Below are positions 1-7,508 of a stretch of DNA of 8,924 nt, in pieces. The notes under the pieces are model-generated. The model had not been told where the DNA came from. It searched no databases and worked only from the letters and a program-made list of their open reading frames with translations. Position 1 is the first letter of the stretch, and each line of letters opens with the position of its first letter. The position numbers and the translations under genes are program-made. The stretch lies in contig LFTP01000170.1 of assembly GCA_001513395.1 (NCBI GenBank), positions 1-8,924 on the forward strand, written 5' to 3'. Source of the stretch: Clostridia bacterium DTU080. GTDB taxonomy: Bacteria > Bacillota > Limnochordia > DTU080.

Positions 1-19
1 CTTTGTGTATAAGAGACAG
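1..19 (+). other. Residual Tn5/Nextera mosaic-end adapter (non-genomic)
   Basis: Bases 4-19 read TGTGTATAAGAGACAG, which is the last 16 bases of the 19-bp Tn5 mosaic end used in transposase-based library preparation. The first three bases (CTT) do not match the expected AGA and probably come from read error or poor assembly at the contig edge. The match ends exactly where a well-formed protein-coding frame begins. The adapter places a TAA (10-12) in that frame, so gene callers will see a false upstream stop and choose a false internal start. This is a technical artefact rather than a biological transposon end: no transposase or second end is present. Confidence 0.95.
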
Positions 20-2415
20 TTTATACACCGTCTGCGGTCTTTGACGACAGTCAGACCTGGTATTGGCGGGTGCGCGCCGTCGACAGCAAAGGGAACGCGT
101 CCGAACCCACGAAAACGCGCGCCTTTAACATCGATCCGGCGGCTGCCGTGTTGCCCTTGCCGCCTCTTGAGGAGGTTCGGGCCAGGCTTCCTCAAAGCCA
201 CCCCCGTTTGTTTGTGACGCAAGAGATCTTGGATGAATGGCGGGAAAAGAGCCGCTCTGATCTAATGCTCAGGCTGATTTGGAGCAATATCCAAACCAGT
301 GCTTTGAGCGCCCGCTTCACCCCATTGCCGGATGAACCGCCGCATTGCCGGCCGGGAGGGGTCTGGGACGTCAATCTGTGGCGGCAGTACTCGATCACCG
401 TCCAGGCCATGAACACGATTGAGACATTGGCTTTCGCCTACATGATGACCGGGGATAAAGAGACCGGAGAAGCGGTACGCAAATGGATGCTCCATGTCGC
501 CTCGTGGGATCCCAAAGGGGCGACCAGTGCCGCAGTGAACGATGAGTCATCCATGCCCATTCTCTACCAGATGAGCAGGGCTTATACCTGGGCCTACGAT
601 GCGCTGACACCCGAGGATCGTCAGTTTATCCGTGAGGTGATGCGCATCAGAGGTAATGAAGCCTACGCGATCTTGAGAAACCGCAAGTTCGAAAACAACC
701 CATACGCAAGTCATGCCGGCCGTTCATTGGGCTTTTTGGGCGAGGCGGCCATCGCCTTTATGGGAGAGATACCTGAGGCGCAGGAGTGGTTTGACTACGT
801 AGTGCGGGTGTTTTTTGCCATCTATCCGGCCTGGGGTAAAGATCCCGGCGGATGGGCGGAGGGACATGCTTACTGGACGAGTTATATGAATCGGGTCTTC
901 TGGTTTGTCGATGCTTTGCGGGTAGCGACGGATCTTGATCTGTACCAGAAACCTTTCTTCAAGAACACGGGCACGTTCAAGCTGTACACACAGCCTCCCT
1001 ACAGCAAGATGGGACCCTTCGGGGATTTTGCCGACCGCGGACCCGTCACCTCTGACGGGATGGTGATGGGGCATCTGGCCGCCGTTTACGGAAACTCCTA
1101 CTACAAGTGGTATGCGCAGCGTCTGGGCGCCCTTGCCGAAATGGGTGTCATGGGTTTCATCCGCGCCATACTCTACGACGGGCGGTCGGTTTCTGCCAAG
1201 GAGCCGACGGATCTGCCGCCTTCGGCTTACTTCTCCGACATAGGCTGGACGGTTTTCCATCGTCAGCTGGGGGATGCCAAAAACGACATCCAGTTTATGT
1301 TTAAGAGCAGTCCCTACGGTTCATACAGCCACAGCTTCGCCGATCAGAATACGTTCACTCTGGAGGCATACGGCGAGCCGCTGGCCATATCGTCGGGTTA
1401 TCGTCCGTGGTACGGCAGCGAACACCACATGAAATGGACCAAGACCACCCAGGCTCACAACGGTCTTTTGATCAACGGTCAGGGACAAAGAGTCCAATCG
1501 CTGTCGGCCAAGGGTGAGATCCTGGGCTTTCTCAGCGGCAAGAGCTTCGATTACACGGCCGGTGACGCCACGCAGGCCTATGAGCGTTCACTGGTGGAGC
1601 GCTATGTGCGGCATGCGGTCTATCTGCGTCCTGACACGTTCATTCTCTTTGACGATGTGCAAGCTCCCAAGCCCAGCACTTACAGCTGGTTGATGCACGC
1701 CTATCAAGAGACGCAGATCGATGCCGAAAAGGGACATCTGCATCTGGAGTCCGGCAATGCCACATTGGACACCTATCTGTGGGCGAGCGAGGCACTTGAG
1801 TACACTCAGACGGATGAGTTTGCCGTTCCTTTGGATGAACCCATGGATAAACCCGTTCAGTGGCACTTGACTGCCACCACGAAGCAGCCGGCTGCTGATG
1901 CCTTCTTCTTGGCGGTGCTCGCTCCGGCCAGGAAGGGAGAGGCCCGTGATCTTCGGGTGACACTGGTGAGCGCAGGGGCAGGAGAAGGCGTGCGTCTGAA
2001 TGAAGGCTCTACGGAAGCTTTGATTCTGTTCCGCCAAGGTCCGGAAGGAGAGTTGGCCACCGATGAGCTGACAGCTGAGGCGGCGGTGGCGGCGTGGACT
2101 CGGCGCGGTGACGGTACGGAAGGTCTGCTTTTGGTTGAAGGGACCAGTTGGCAAGCGGAATCCGGCTTGACGTTGAAAGCTACAGTGCCTGTCAGTGTTG
2201 AGTTGAGCCTGGAAAAAGGGTCCGTCACCGGAACGGTGCAGCACCCTGCGGTTCCCGGATCTCAACCCTATGAGCTGACGCTGCGGATCGGCGAGGGACA
2301 GAGCGTAAAAGACGTGACTTCCTCCCACGAGGTGCTGGACTGGCAGGCGGACGCAAACACGCTGAAGCTGACTCTCGCTCCGGGCGAGCATCAGCTGATC
2401 ATTGAGTTGAACTGA
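20..2415 (+). CDS. Heparinase II/III-like polysaccharide lyase with DUF4962-type N-terminus (5' truncated)
   Basis: The 5' end is missing at the contig edge; 797 residues are visible from codon 22-24. The first ~35 residues contain YWRVRAVDSKGNAS, the end of a fibronectin-III-like sandwich as found at the start of DUF4962 proteins. A linker and the phrase HPRLFV follow, then an alpha-helical toroid (visible residues about 50-380), then a beta-sandwich to the end. Known lyases of this fold cleave uronic-acid polysaccharides by beta-elimination using His and Tyr. Candidate residues are His at 712-714, Tyr at 871-873 or 883-885 (in GHAYWTSY), and His at 1330-1332 (in YSHSFADQN). A further His at 1456-1458 (AHNG) resembles a structural metal ligand. 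The AISSGY motif has Ser where related enzymes often have Asp, so the metal site may be altered. Substrate and CAZy family cannot be assigned. Any signal peptide lies in the missing part. The GTG at 70 is inside the folded domain and is not the start. TGA at 2413-2415 is followed by a terminator. Confidence 0.85.
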
Positions 2416-2454
2416 GATCTTCAGTTGGACGTATTTCATGTCTGCGATATCCGA

Positions 2455-2485
2455 GCCACCCTCCGAAGCGGCGAGGGTGGCTTTT
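2455..2485 (+). terminator. Intrinsic terminator after the lyase gene
   Basis: A perfect 9-bp GC-rich stem, GCCACCCTC (2455-2463) with GAGGGTGGC (2473-2481), encloses a 9-base loop and is followed by TTTT (2482-2485). It starts 39 bp after the lyase stop codon and ends 29 bp before the next gene's ATG. It argues against any start of the next gene upstream of it. The T-tract is short, so some read-through into the next gene is possible. Confidence 0.8.
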
Positions 2486-2499
2486 GCCAACATATTTGC

Positions 2500-2505
2500 G
2501 GGGAG
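2500..2505 (+). promoter_or_regulatory. Ribosome binding site of the DUF4838 gene
   Basis: GGGGAG lies 9 bases before ATG 2515. Together with the terminator hairpin at 2455-2485, it fixes the start at 2515 instead of the TTG at 2425, which is open in the same frame. Confidence 0.75.
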
Positions 2506-2514
2506 TCATTTCTG

Positions 2515-4935
2515 ATGGTACATAGCGATACACAGGTTTACGAAAGAGCCGTCTTGGTCTGTGAAGGTCAGCCTCGCTTTAGCATCGTCACACCCGATGA
2601 CACGACACCGGTGATCGATGATGCCGTTCATGAGCTCAATTATTGGGTGCGGCGCATCACCGGGGTCGAGTTGGATGTCGTCAAGTTGTCCGAGTGGAAC
2701 GGCCAGACTCCGTATATCGCTGTCGGCAGGAGTGCCTTGACCGAACAAAACCAATGGGATGAAGGTGAGTTCAGACAAGAAGAGGCCAGGGTCTTCATCG
2801 CCACCGACAAGTTGGGTCTTTTGGGCAACGACACGGCGCCGTACAAGGGCCTGACCTGGCGGGGAACTTACTACGCCGTCTTAGAACTGGTGCAAAAAGG
2901 ATTTGGCGTCCGTTGGATATGGCCCGGACCGAGCGGAGAGGTCTTCACCCCCCGAAGGACTTTGGAGGTTCCGGTAGGGTCATGGTCATGGGCTCCTTGT
3001 CTTCCTTTGGTACGTATCATGCGCAACAGCCGCAACAGCAAGTCTTTGGCGGATCGGGCTCAGAAGCTTTTTGGCTACATGGATCTTCAGCCCGAAGCCT
3101 GCCGGGCCATGGTTCAGCTGGAAGAGGATCAGGAAAGATGGCTCAAGCGTCAACGCATGAATCAATCTTCCAATGTCCGGTTTGGGCACTCCTTTACCGA
3201 TTGGTGGGATCGATACGGCAAGGACCATCCGGATTGGTTCGCCAAACCGCCCGAAGGCGTCACGCAACACGGCGGACGGGGCGTGAAACTGAATCTTTCC
3301 AATCCGGAAGTTCACGACAAGATCGTCTCTGATTGGCATCAGGCGTGGCAAAAGGCACCCGAAGAGAACAAGATCCTGCCAATAGGACCCAACGACAGCC
3401 GGGGTTTTGACACCCGATCCGAGACCAGGGCTTGGGACGCGCCGGAGTTAGCCCGTTATTCCGACAAGGAGATATACAACGGCAGTGAACCGGTCTTGAG
3501 CGATCGCTACGTCAAGTTCTGGAATATTATCGCCAGGCGGGTGGCGGCTATTGATCCCGAAGTTCGGCTGACGACCTATGCCTACAGGAATTACAGGACG
3601 CCTCCTTTGGGCTCGGAAAGACTGGAGGGGAATATTATCATCGGCTATGTGGGCGGCGAGGGATACTATCCCGATGAACGCTTCATCACCGAGGAATGGC
3701 AGGGCTGGGCCGAGCGAGGGGCCAAGCTGATCTGGCGGCCCAATCTTTTGCATACCGGACACGGTGTGCCGTATTTGTTCTCCCGGGCTCTTTATGACGA
3801 CTTCCGCTTCTTTTTGGAGCACGGCATGTTGGGCACCCTTTTTGACAGTCTAACGGGCAATTGGGCCGGACAAGGCCTGGTCTATTATGTCTTGGCCGAA
3901 CAGCACTCGCGTCCTGAGGCGAGCTACGAAGAGCTGGCCGGCGAGTATTACTCAGCTTTTGGCCCCGCGGCTGAGGCGATTCGGGACTACATGGAGTTTT
4001 TTGAGGAACGGACCAAAGCCATGCCGGAGGTGATGCGGACTCGGAAGCTGTCGCCGCGTGAGACATGGGGCGGCTGGTGGATTGCGCACATACGTCTGGT
4101 GCCGCTTTTTCTCACTCCGGAGGTCTTGGCCGAGGCGGAAGCCATCTTGATCAGGGCCGAACGAGCCGTCGCCGGGACCGAGGAGGTCTATCGGGAGCGG
4201 GTGAAGCTGATCCGCATCGGTTTCGAGCACGGAAAGCTGATGTCGGAAGTCTTTTCACAGCTGCGCTTGGATGATCCGCAAGTTCAAATCGACTACACTC
4301 GGGCAAAACGGATCCTGCAACCTCTGTGGGATTATCGCCGGGAGATCGCCGCCCATCCCTTGGTGCCCGTCGTACGCTATCTGGTCTCTGAAGAGGAACG
4401 CTTAGGCATATGGTCAGCATTCCGGATCAGGGAGTCCGAGTCTGACTCTGCCGGACCTCCCGTGGCTCCGGGACGAGTGATCAAGCGTCCTTTGGATCAA
4501 GGATGGGTGTTTGCCGTTGATCCGGACAATGAGGGGCTAAAAAGGCGATGGTTTGATCCGGCCTTTGACAGCTCGGGATGGCAGCCGATCGAGGTGCAAA
4601 AACCTTGGCGCCAGGCTTTACCGGATGTGCCCGATAGCAAAATCGGTTGGTACCGACTGGTCTTTGACATTCCCGATCATGAGGATACGGGAAGCAGGAT
4701 GTTTCTCGTTTTCGATTCAGTTGATGCCGAAGTGAGCTTGTGGATCAACGGACAATTGGTCTACGAGCGCGGTTATCCTCATCAGGGCAACTACGATTCC
4801 TGGAGCGAATCGTTTTGGGTAGAAGCGACCGACACCCTGCAGGACGGGGCGCCCAATGATCTCGTCTTGCGGGTGGAAAGCGAAAGCCACAACGGCGGAA
4901 TAACAGGGGCGGTCTCGCTGCTCATACAGCACTAG
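2515..4935 (+). CDS. DUF4838 domain-containing, glycoside-hydrolase-like protein
   Basis: 806 residues. Residues ~1-155 form a GH20/GH67-type N-terminal alpha/beta domain, recognisable by GTYYAVLELV and GVRWIWPGPSGEVF (about 131-143). Residues ~160-600 match the DUF4838 region, a probable TIM barrel, including HPDWF, LSNPEVHDKI and the acidic loop GPND (Asp294), a candidate catalytic or substrate-binding residue. Residues ~656-806 look like a GH2-type sugar-binding jelly roll (GWYRLVFDIPD, VSLWINGQLVY). DUF4838 proteins often have a Cys-rich stretch after the PND loop; here that place reads FDTRSETRAWD and lacks Cys. No signal peptide is visible at the N-terminus, so a cytoplasmic role on imported oligosaccharides is inferred. 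The activity and substrate are not known. The gene follows the lyase on the same strand after a terminator, and its own promoter is unclear. Confidence 0.85.
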   Translation: MVHSDTQVYERAVLVCEGQPRFSIVTPDDTTPVIDDAVHELNYWVRRITGVELDVVKLSEWNGQTPYIAVGRSALTEQNQWDEGEFRQEEARVFIATDKLGLLGNDTAPYKGLTWRGTYYAVLELVQKGFGVRWIWPGPSGEVFTPRRTLEVPVGSWSWAPCLPLVRIMRNSRNSKSLADRAQKLFGYMDLQPEACRAMVQLEEDQERWLKRQRMNQSSNVRFGHSFTDWWDRYGKDHPDWFAKPPEGVTQHGGRGVKLNLSNPEVHDKIVSDWHQAWQKAPEENKILPIGPNDSRGFDTRSETRAWDAPELARYSDKEIYNGSEPVLSDRYVKFWNIIARRVAAIDPEVRLTTYAYRNYRTPPLGSERLEGNIIIGYVGGEGYYPDERFITEEWQGWAERGAKLIWRPNLLHTGHGVPYLFSRALYDDFRFFLEHGMLGTLFDSLTGNWAGQGLVYYVLAEQHSRPEASYEELAGEYYSAFGPAAEAIRDYMEFFEERTKAMPEVMRTRKLSPRETWGGWWIAHIRLVPLFLTPEVLAEAEAILIRAERAVAGTEEVYRERVKLIRIGFEHGKLMSEVFSQLRLDDPQVQIDYTRAKRILQPLWDYRREIAAHPLVPVVRYLVSEEERLGIWSAFRIRESESDSAGPPVAPGRVIKRPLDQGWVFAVDPDNEGLKRRWFDPAFDSSGWQPIEVQKPWRQALPDVPDSKIGWYRLVFDIPDHEDTGSRMFLVFDSVDAEVSLWINGQLVYERGYPHQGNYDSWSESFWVEATDTLQDGAPNDLVLRVESESHNGGITGAVSLLIQH

Positions 4936-4949
4936 GCCGTTTTCCGACG

Positions 4950-4984
4950 AAAAAAAGGCGTCCCGACGGGACGCCTCTTTTCTC
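4950..4984. terminator. Bidirectional intrinsic terminator between convergent genes
   Basis: The stem pairs AGGCGTCCC (4956-4964) with GGGACGCCT (4968-4976), 9 bp perfect with a 3-base loop. On the plus strand it is followed by CTCTTTTCTCT. On the minus strand the A-tract 4950-4956 becomes a run of U. It therefore suits both the DUF4838 gene (stop 15 bp upstream on the left) and the convergent oxidoreductase gene, whose stop codon at 4985 lies directly beside it. Confidence 0.93.
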
Positions 4985-5995
4985 TCACAGTTTAATGTTG
5001 TCCAGGCTGAGATCTCGCAAATCAGCCATGACGTTGTTTTGCTCCGCTTCATACAGTCGCCAAATGACTCTCAGGCCTTGCAGGCTGCTCGGTCCGTCAG
5101 TGAGCGGACGTCGCCCGGTATTGATGCACTCGATGAAGTGGATCATCTCGTTTTGTGTGTGCTTGCCGGGTTGGGTCTCCATCAACACCATCTCTTTGCC
5201 GCCTTTGTGGAGAATCAGCTGGCGGCGGCCGGGATCGATCTCGAGCATTCCTTCGGTGCAATGGGCATGGAAGGAGTTGCGAAGCCGCGAGCCTCTGGCT
5301 CCCCAGGTGCCGAAGTGGTAGCCTATCTTGCCGCCCTCAAACTCAATGGCCACGTTGCTTGTTCCTTCCCGTTTGATCCAGGGCGTGCCGAAGTTGGTGC
5401 CCAGATGCGTACCCACGATCGGTTTACCCAAGATCCACAGCATCAGATCGATGTAGTGGCATCCATGACTGAAGAACTGTCCGCCGCCGGTGGGGTATAT
5501 GTTTCGCCAGTGATCGGCCGGATACTGCGTCAGCTGTTCAGTCCAAATGGACATCTGGAACAGATCTCCAAAAGCCCGCTCATCAATGAGTTGTTTCATC
5601 CGAACTACGAGGGGGTGGAAACGCATGCAGTAGGCGATCATTAACACCCGCTGTACTCTGGTGGAGGTCTCAATCAGATCGAGACATTCCTCTTCGGTGT
5701 TGGCCATGGGTTTTTCCAGCAGTACGTGCTTGCCGGCTTCGAGACACTCTTTTGCTACAGGATGATGGAGATGGTGCGGCAAGACTATGAGTACAGCCTC
5801 GACGTCATCGAGAACGTCCCGATAGTCTGTGGCTGCTTTTGCTCCCGGGAAGAACTCCGCAGCTTTCTCAGCGCGCTCTTTAACGATGTCTACCGTAGCC
5901 TTTACCTGCAGTATGTCACCCAGCTCCGTTAGCCCTTTGGCGTGGGTACCTGTCATACCCCCACAGCCGATGATCGCCAGACTTACCTGACTCAT
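4985..5995 (-). CDS. Gfo/Idh/MocA family NAD(P)-dependent oxidoreductase
   Basis: 336 residues, a normal length for the family. These enzymes oxidise or reduce hydroxyl groups of sugars, inositols and sugar acids in the cytoplasm. The N-terminal Rossmann domain (1-~120) begins with SLAIIGCGGMTGTH (Gly10, Gly12 for nucleotide binding) and carries the family hallmark EKP (Glu94-Lys95-Pro96), with the Lys expected in catalysis. The C-terminal alpha/beta domain has GGGQFFSHGCHYIDL. His180 and Asp183 are kept, but the Asp common four residues before the His is Ser176. The ATG at 5995 is chosen because AGGAGG (6003-6008 complement) lies 7 bases upstream and because the Rossmann strand starts at once; an upstream in-frame extension to 6076 has no such support. 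The gene converges on the DUF4838 gene and diverges from the sugar-binding protein gene, which suggests, but does not prove, a shared pathway. Exact substrate unknown. Confidence 0.93.
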   Translation of the reverse strand: MSQVSLAIIGCGGMTGTHAKGLTELGDILQVKATVDIVKERAEKAAEFFPGAKAATDYRDVLDDVEAVLIVLPHHLHHPVAKECLEAGKHVLLEKPMANTEEECLDLIETSTRVQRVLMIAYCMRFHPLVVRMKQLIDERAFGDLFQMSIWTEQLTQYPADHWRNIYPTGGGQFFSHGCHYIDLMLWILGKPIVGTHLGTNFGTPWIKREGTSNVAIEFEGGKIGYHFGTWGARGSRLRNSFHAHCTEGMLEIDPGRRQLILHKGGKEMVLMETQPGKHTQNEMIHFIECINTGRRPLTDGPSSLQGLRVIWRLYEAEQNNVMADLRDLSLDNIKL

Positions 5996-6002
5996 TGCAC
6001 GA

Positions 6003-6008
6003 CCTCCT
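6003..6008 (-). promoter_or_regulatory. Ribosome binding site of the oxidoreductase gene
   Basis: The complement reads AGGAGG, a near-ideal Shine-Dalgarno sequence, 7 bases before the ATG at 5995-5993. It decides the start codon. Confidence 0.85.
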
Positions 6009-6093
6009 CTGATTACATACCAACAAGTCCGTGGCCGCATAGCGCCAAAAGCAAATTCGACAAGGGGGTAGGTCATTTCCTGTAAGTCCTTTG

Positions 6094-6114
6094 AGGTTAG
6101 TCAGCGGTCAACCT
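6094..6114. repeat. Short inverted repeat in the divergent intergenic region
   Basis: AGGTT (6094-6098) and AACCT (6110-6114) form a 5-bp inverted repeat with an 11-base centre, located between the two divergent genes and about 44 bp upstream of the TATAAT box. Its place suits a regulator site, but arms this short occur often by chance. I see no match to a named operator. Confidence 0.2.
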
Positions 6115-6157
6115 GAGGATTTATTTTCTTGCGATTCTATTTGTTGGACGAGCGATG

Positions 6158-6163
6158 TATAAT
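6158..6163 (+). promoter_or_regulatory. Candidate -10 box for the sugar-binding protein operon
   Basis: A perfect TATAAT lies 57 bp before the chosen ATG 6221, giving a predicted leader of about 50 bases. At the normal 16-18 base spacing upstream there is only TTCTAT-like sequence, a poor -35 element; TTGCGA at 6129-6134 is too far away (23 bases). The missing -35 suggests dependence on an activator, which is common for sugar-utilisation promoters. This is inferred from position and sequence only. Confidence 0.55.
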
Positions 6164-6220
6164 GATGTTGTTCAAGCATGAAAAGAGTCAATAAAGAGGA
6201 GAATGGGGGGTTGTTGTTCA

Positions 6221-7498
6221 ATGATCGAAAACAACAAGCGGCAGAGCCGTACCGTCTCATGTTATGTATTCGCCTTCATGGCGATTCTTGTTTTTTCGTT
6301 GCCCGCAGTCGTATCGGCCACGACTCTCGAGATATGGGATTGGTGGAGCCCGACGGTGATGGGGCAGGCCATCTCCACCTGGTGGGATCATGTTGAGGAG
6401 CGCTTTGAAAAAGAGAACCCCGGTGTTAACGTAGAGATTATGTTCGTGACCGGAATGCCGACGAAGTTGATCACGGCGGTGGCGGCGGGAGTGGGACCGG
6501 ATGTGACTCAGATATCCGTATCTTACGCTCGGGATCTGTATGAAAGCGGTATGCTCATGCCTCTCAACGATTTTGTCAGCAAAACGCCCAGTCTCAGTCA
6601 GGATCAGTTCTTCCCGTTTGCCCGCCTGTTTAACTCCAAAGACGGCGTGATCTATGCCGTTCCCCATAACGTCGACAACAACTCCCTCCATTACGACATC
6701 GATGCCTTTCATGAAGCCGGATTGGATGCGGATCCTTTGGCCATAGCCTCTTGGGATATGTTCCGCGATTACGTGCGCAAACTGACGCGATTCTCCGACA
6801 CCGGTCAAGTGGTTCGGGCGGGCTATGATACGACCATTGGCACAGTCTCTTTCCAGAACTGGTTGTATGCCAACGGCGGCGATTTTTACAACAAGACCCA
6901 CGATGGCTTCTTGTTCGCCGGACCTCACGGAGTCGAAGCCCTTGAATTCCTACTGGAGCTGCGAAGCCACGGGCAACAGGCCCCTGCCGGAACGGGTCTG
7001 GTCTTTGCTTCCCGCCGGGCGGCCATCGTTCTCGAATCCGGTTACGGAACACGTATCGTGGCCGAGAATCCGGACATGAACTTCGGGATGACCAGTCTTC
7101 CGCCCGGACCGAGGGGCAGTGCCCGGGCCGTGACCGGCTGGGTGAACATGCTGGCTATTCCGACCGGAGCCAAAAACCCCGAGTTGGCCTGGGAATGGAT
7201 CAAATACTTCGCCGGTCTCGAAGGACAGCTGAAGTTCTTTGAAGTATATGGAAGGGCAGGGATACCGCGTCTTGATTTCTTCCGGACGCGCGCTTGGTCG
7301 AACTTCGTTCGGGAACATCCGTTCATCAGAATGTTGCCGCATTTGTTGGAGTCGGCTCGTGAGTATCCGTTTGTCAAGTACAGGGATATCAACTCCATAT
7401 TGACGACCAATGTCTTTAACGCCATAGGGCGGGGTGTGGCCCCTCAAGCGGGTCTCGAAGAGGCTCAGCGACTCGGGAATCTTTTGTTTGCAGAGTGA
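6221..7498 (+). CDS. ABC transporter sugar-binding protein (family 1 extracellular solute-binding protein)
   Basis: 425 residues, typical for family 1 sugar-binding proteins (SBP_bac_1), which capture oligosaccharides outside the cytoplasmic membrane and deliver them to an ABC permease. A signal peptide is clear: charged start with KRQSR, hydrophobic core about residues 11-31, and a type I cleavage site after VSA (Ala33), with the mature protein starting TTLEIWDWW. Family features include the early LEIWDWW strand, ENPGVNVE, GVGPDVTQIS (ligand-pocket region) and the late GWVNMLAIPTGAKNPELAWEWIKYFAG. The ATG at 6221 has a G-run (6205-6210) 10 bases upstream. An in-frame ATG at 6203 has its GAGGAG only one base away, too near, and would add GGCCS before the signal peptide, so it is less likely. 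There is no lipobox. The usual permease genes are not next to it; an M55 peptidase gene follows after 10 bp. Confidence 0.93.
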   Translation: MIENNKRQSRTVSCYVFAFMAILVFSLPAVVSATTLEIWDWWSPTVMGQAISTWWDHVEERFEKENPGVNVEIMFVTGMPTKLITAVAAGVGPDVTQISVSYARDLYESGMLMPLNDFVSKTPSLSQDQFFPFARLFNSKDGVIYAVPHNVDNNSLHYDIDAFHEAGLDADPLAIASWDMFRDYVRKLTRFSDTGQVVRAGYDTTIGTVSFQNWLYANGGDFYNKTHDGFLFAGPHGVEALEFLLELRSHGQQAPAGTGLVFASRRAAIVLESGYGTRIVAENPDMNFGMTSLPPGPRGSARAVTGWVNMLAIPTGAKNPELAWEWIKYFAGLEGQLKFFEVYGRAGIPRLDFFRTRAWSNFVREHPFIRMLPHLLESAREYPFVKYRDINSILTTNVFNAIGRGVAPQAGLEEAQRLGNLLFAE

Positions 7499-7508
7499 GT
7501 TGACGTCC

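Noticed and set aside
1..19. True Tn5-type transposon end
   Set aside because: There is no transposase, no second end and no target-site duplication, and the match sits exactly at the contig edge, which fits library adapter residue better.
2425..2451. GTTGGACG shared upstream of both the DUF4838 and binding-protein genes as a common operator
   Set aside because: Only one 8-base word is shared, it has no symmetry, and one copy lies immediately after the lyase stop codon; chance is a sufficient explanation.
1588..2493. Long open frame of 301 codons on the minus strand opposite the 3' half of the lyase gene
   Set aside because: Its translation has no recognisable motif, is rich in Arg, Gln and His as is usual for antisense frames in GC-rich genes, and crosses the terminator at 2455-2485. 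The plus-strand frame has clear lyase motifs.
2425..2514. N-terminal extension of the DUF4838 protein from TTG 2425
   Set aside because: The extension would be encoded by the terminator hairpin, has no ribosome binding site and shows no signal peptide. ATG 2515 has GGGGAG at good spacing.
5039..5644. Plus-strand open frame of 201 codons opposite the oxidoreductase gene
   Set aside because: The minus strand here has all Gfo/Idh/MocA motifs, a strong ribosome binding site and a terminator; the plus-strand frame has none.
6141..6149. TTGTTGGAC as a -35 element for the TATAAT box
   Set aside because: The spacing to the -10 box is only 8-11 bases, far below the 16-18 needed.
6178..6396. Short ATG-initiated frame of 72 codons overlapping the start of the binding-protein gene
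   Set aside because: It has no ribosome binding site at a good distance and overlaps the signal-peptide coding region in another frame; no evidence that it is a leader peptide gene.
7434..7508. Upstream GTG start for the M55 peptidase inside the binding-protein gene
   Set aside because: It would put 25 extra residues before the conserved DLEG motif, which normally lies at residues 8-11.
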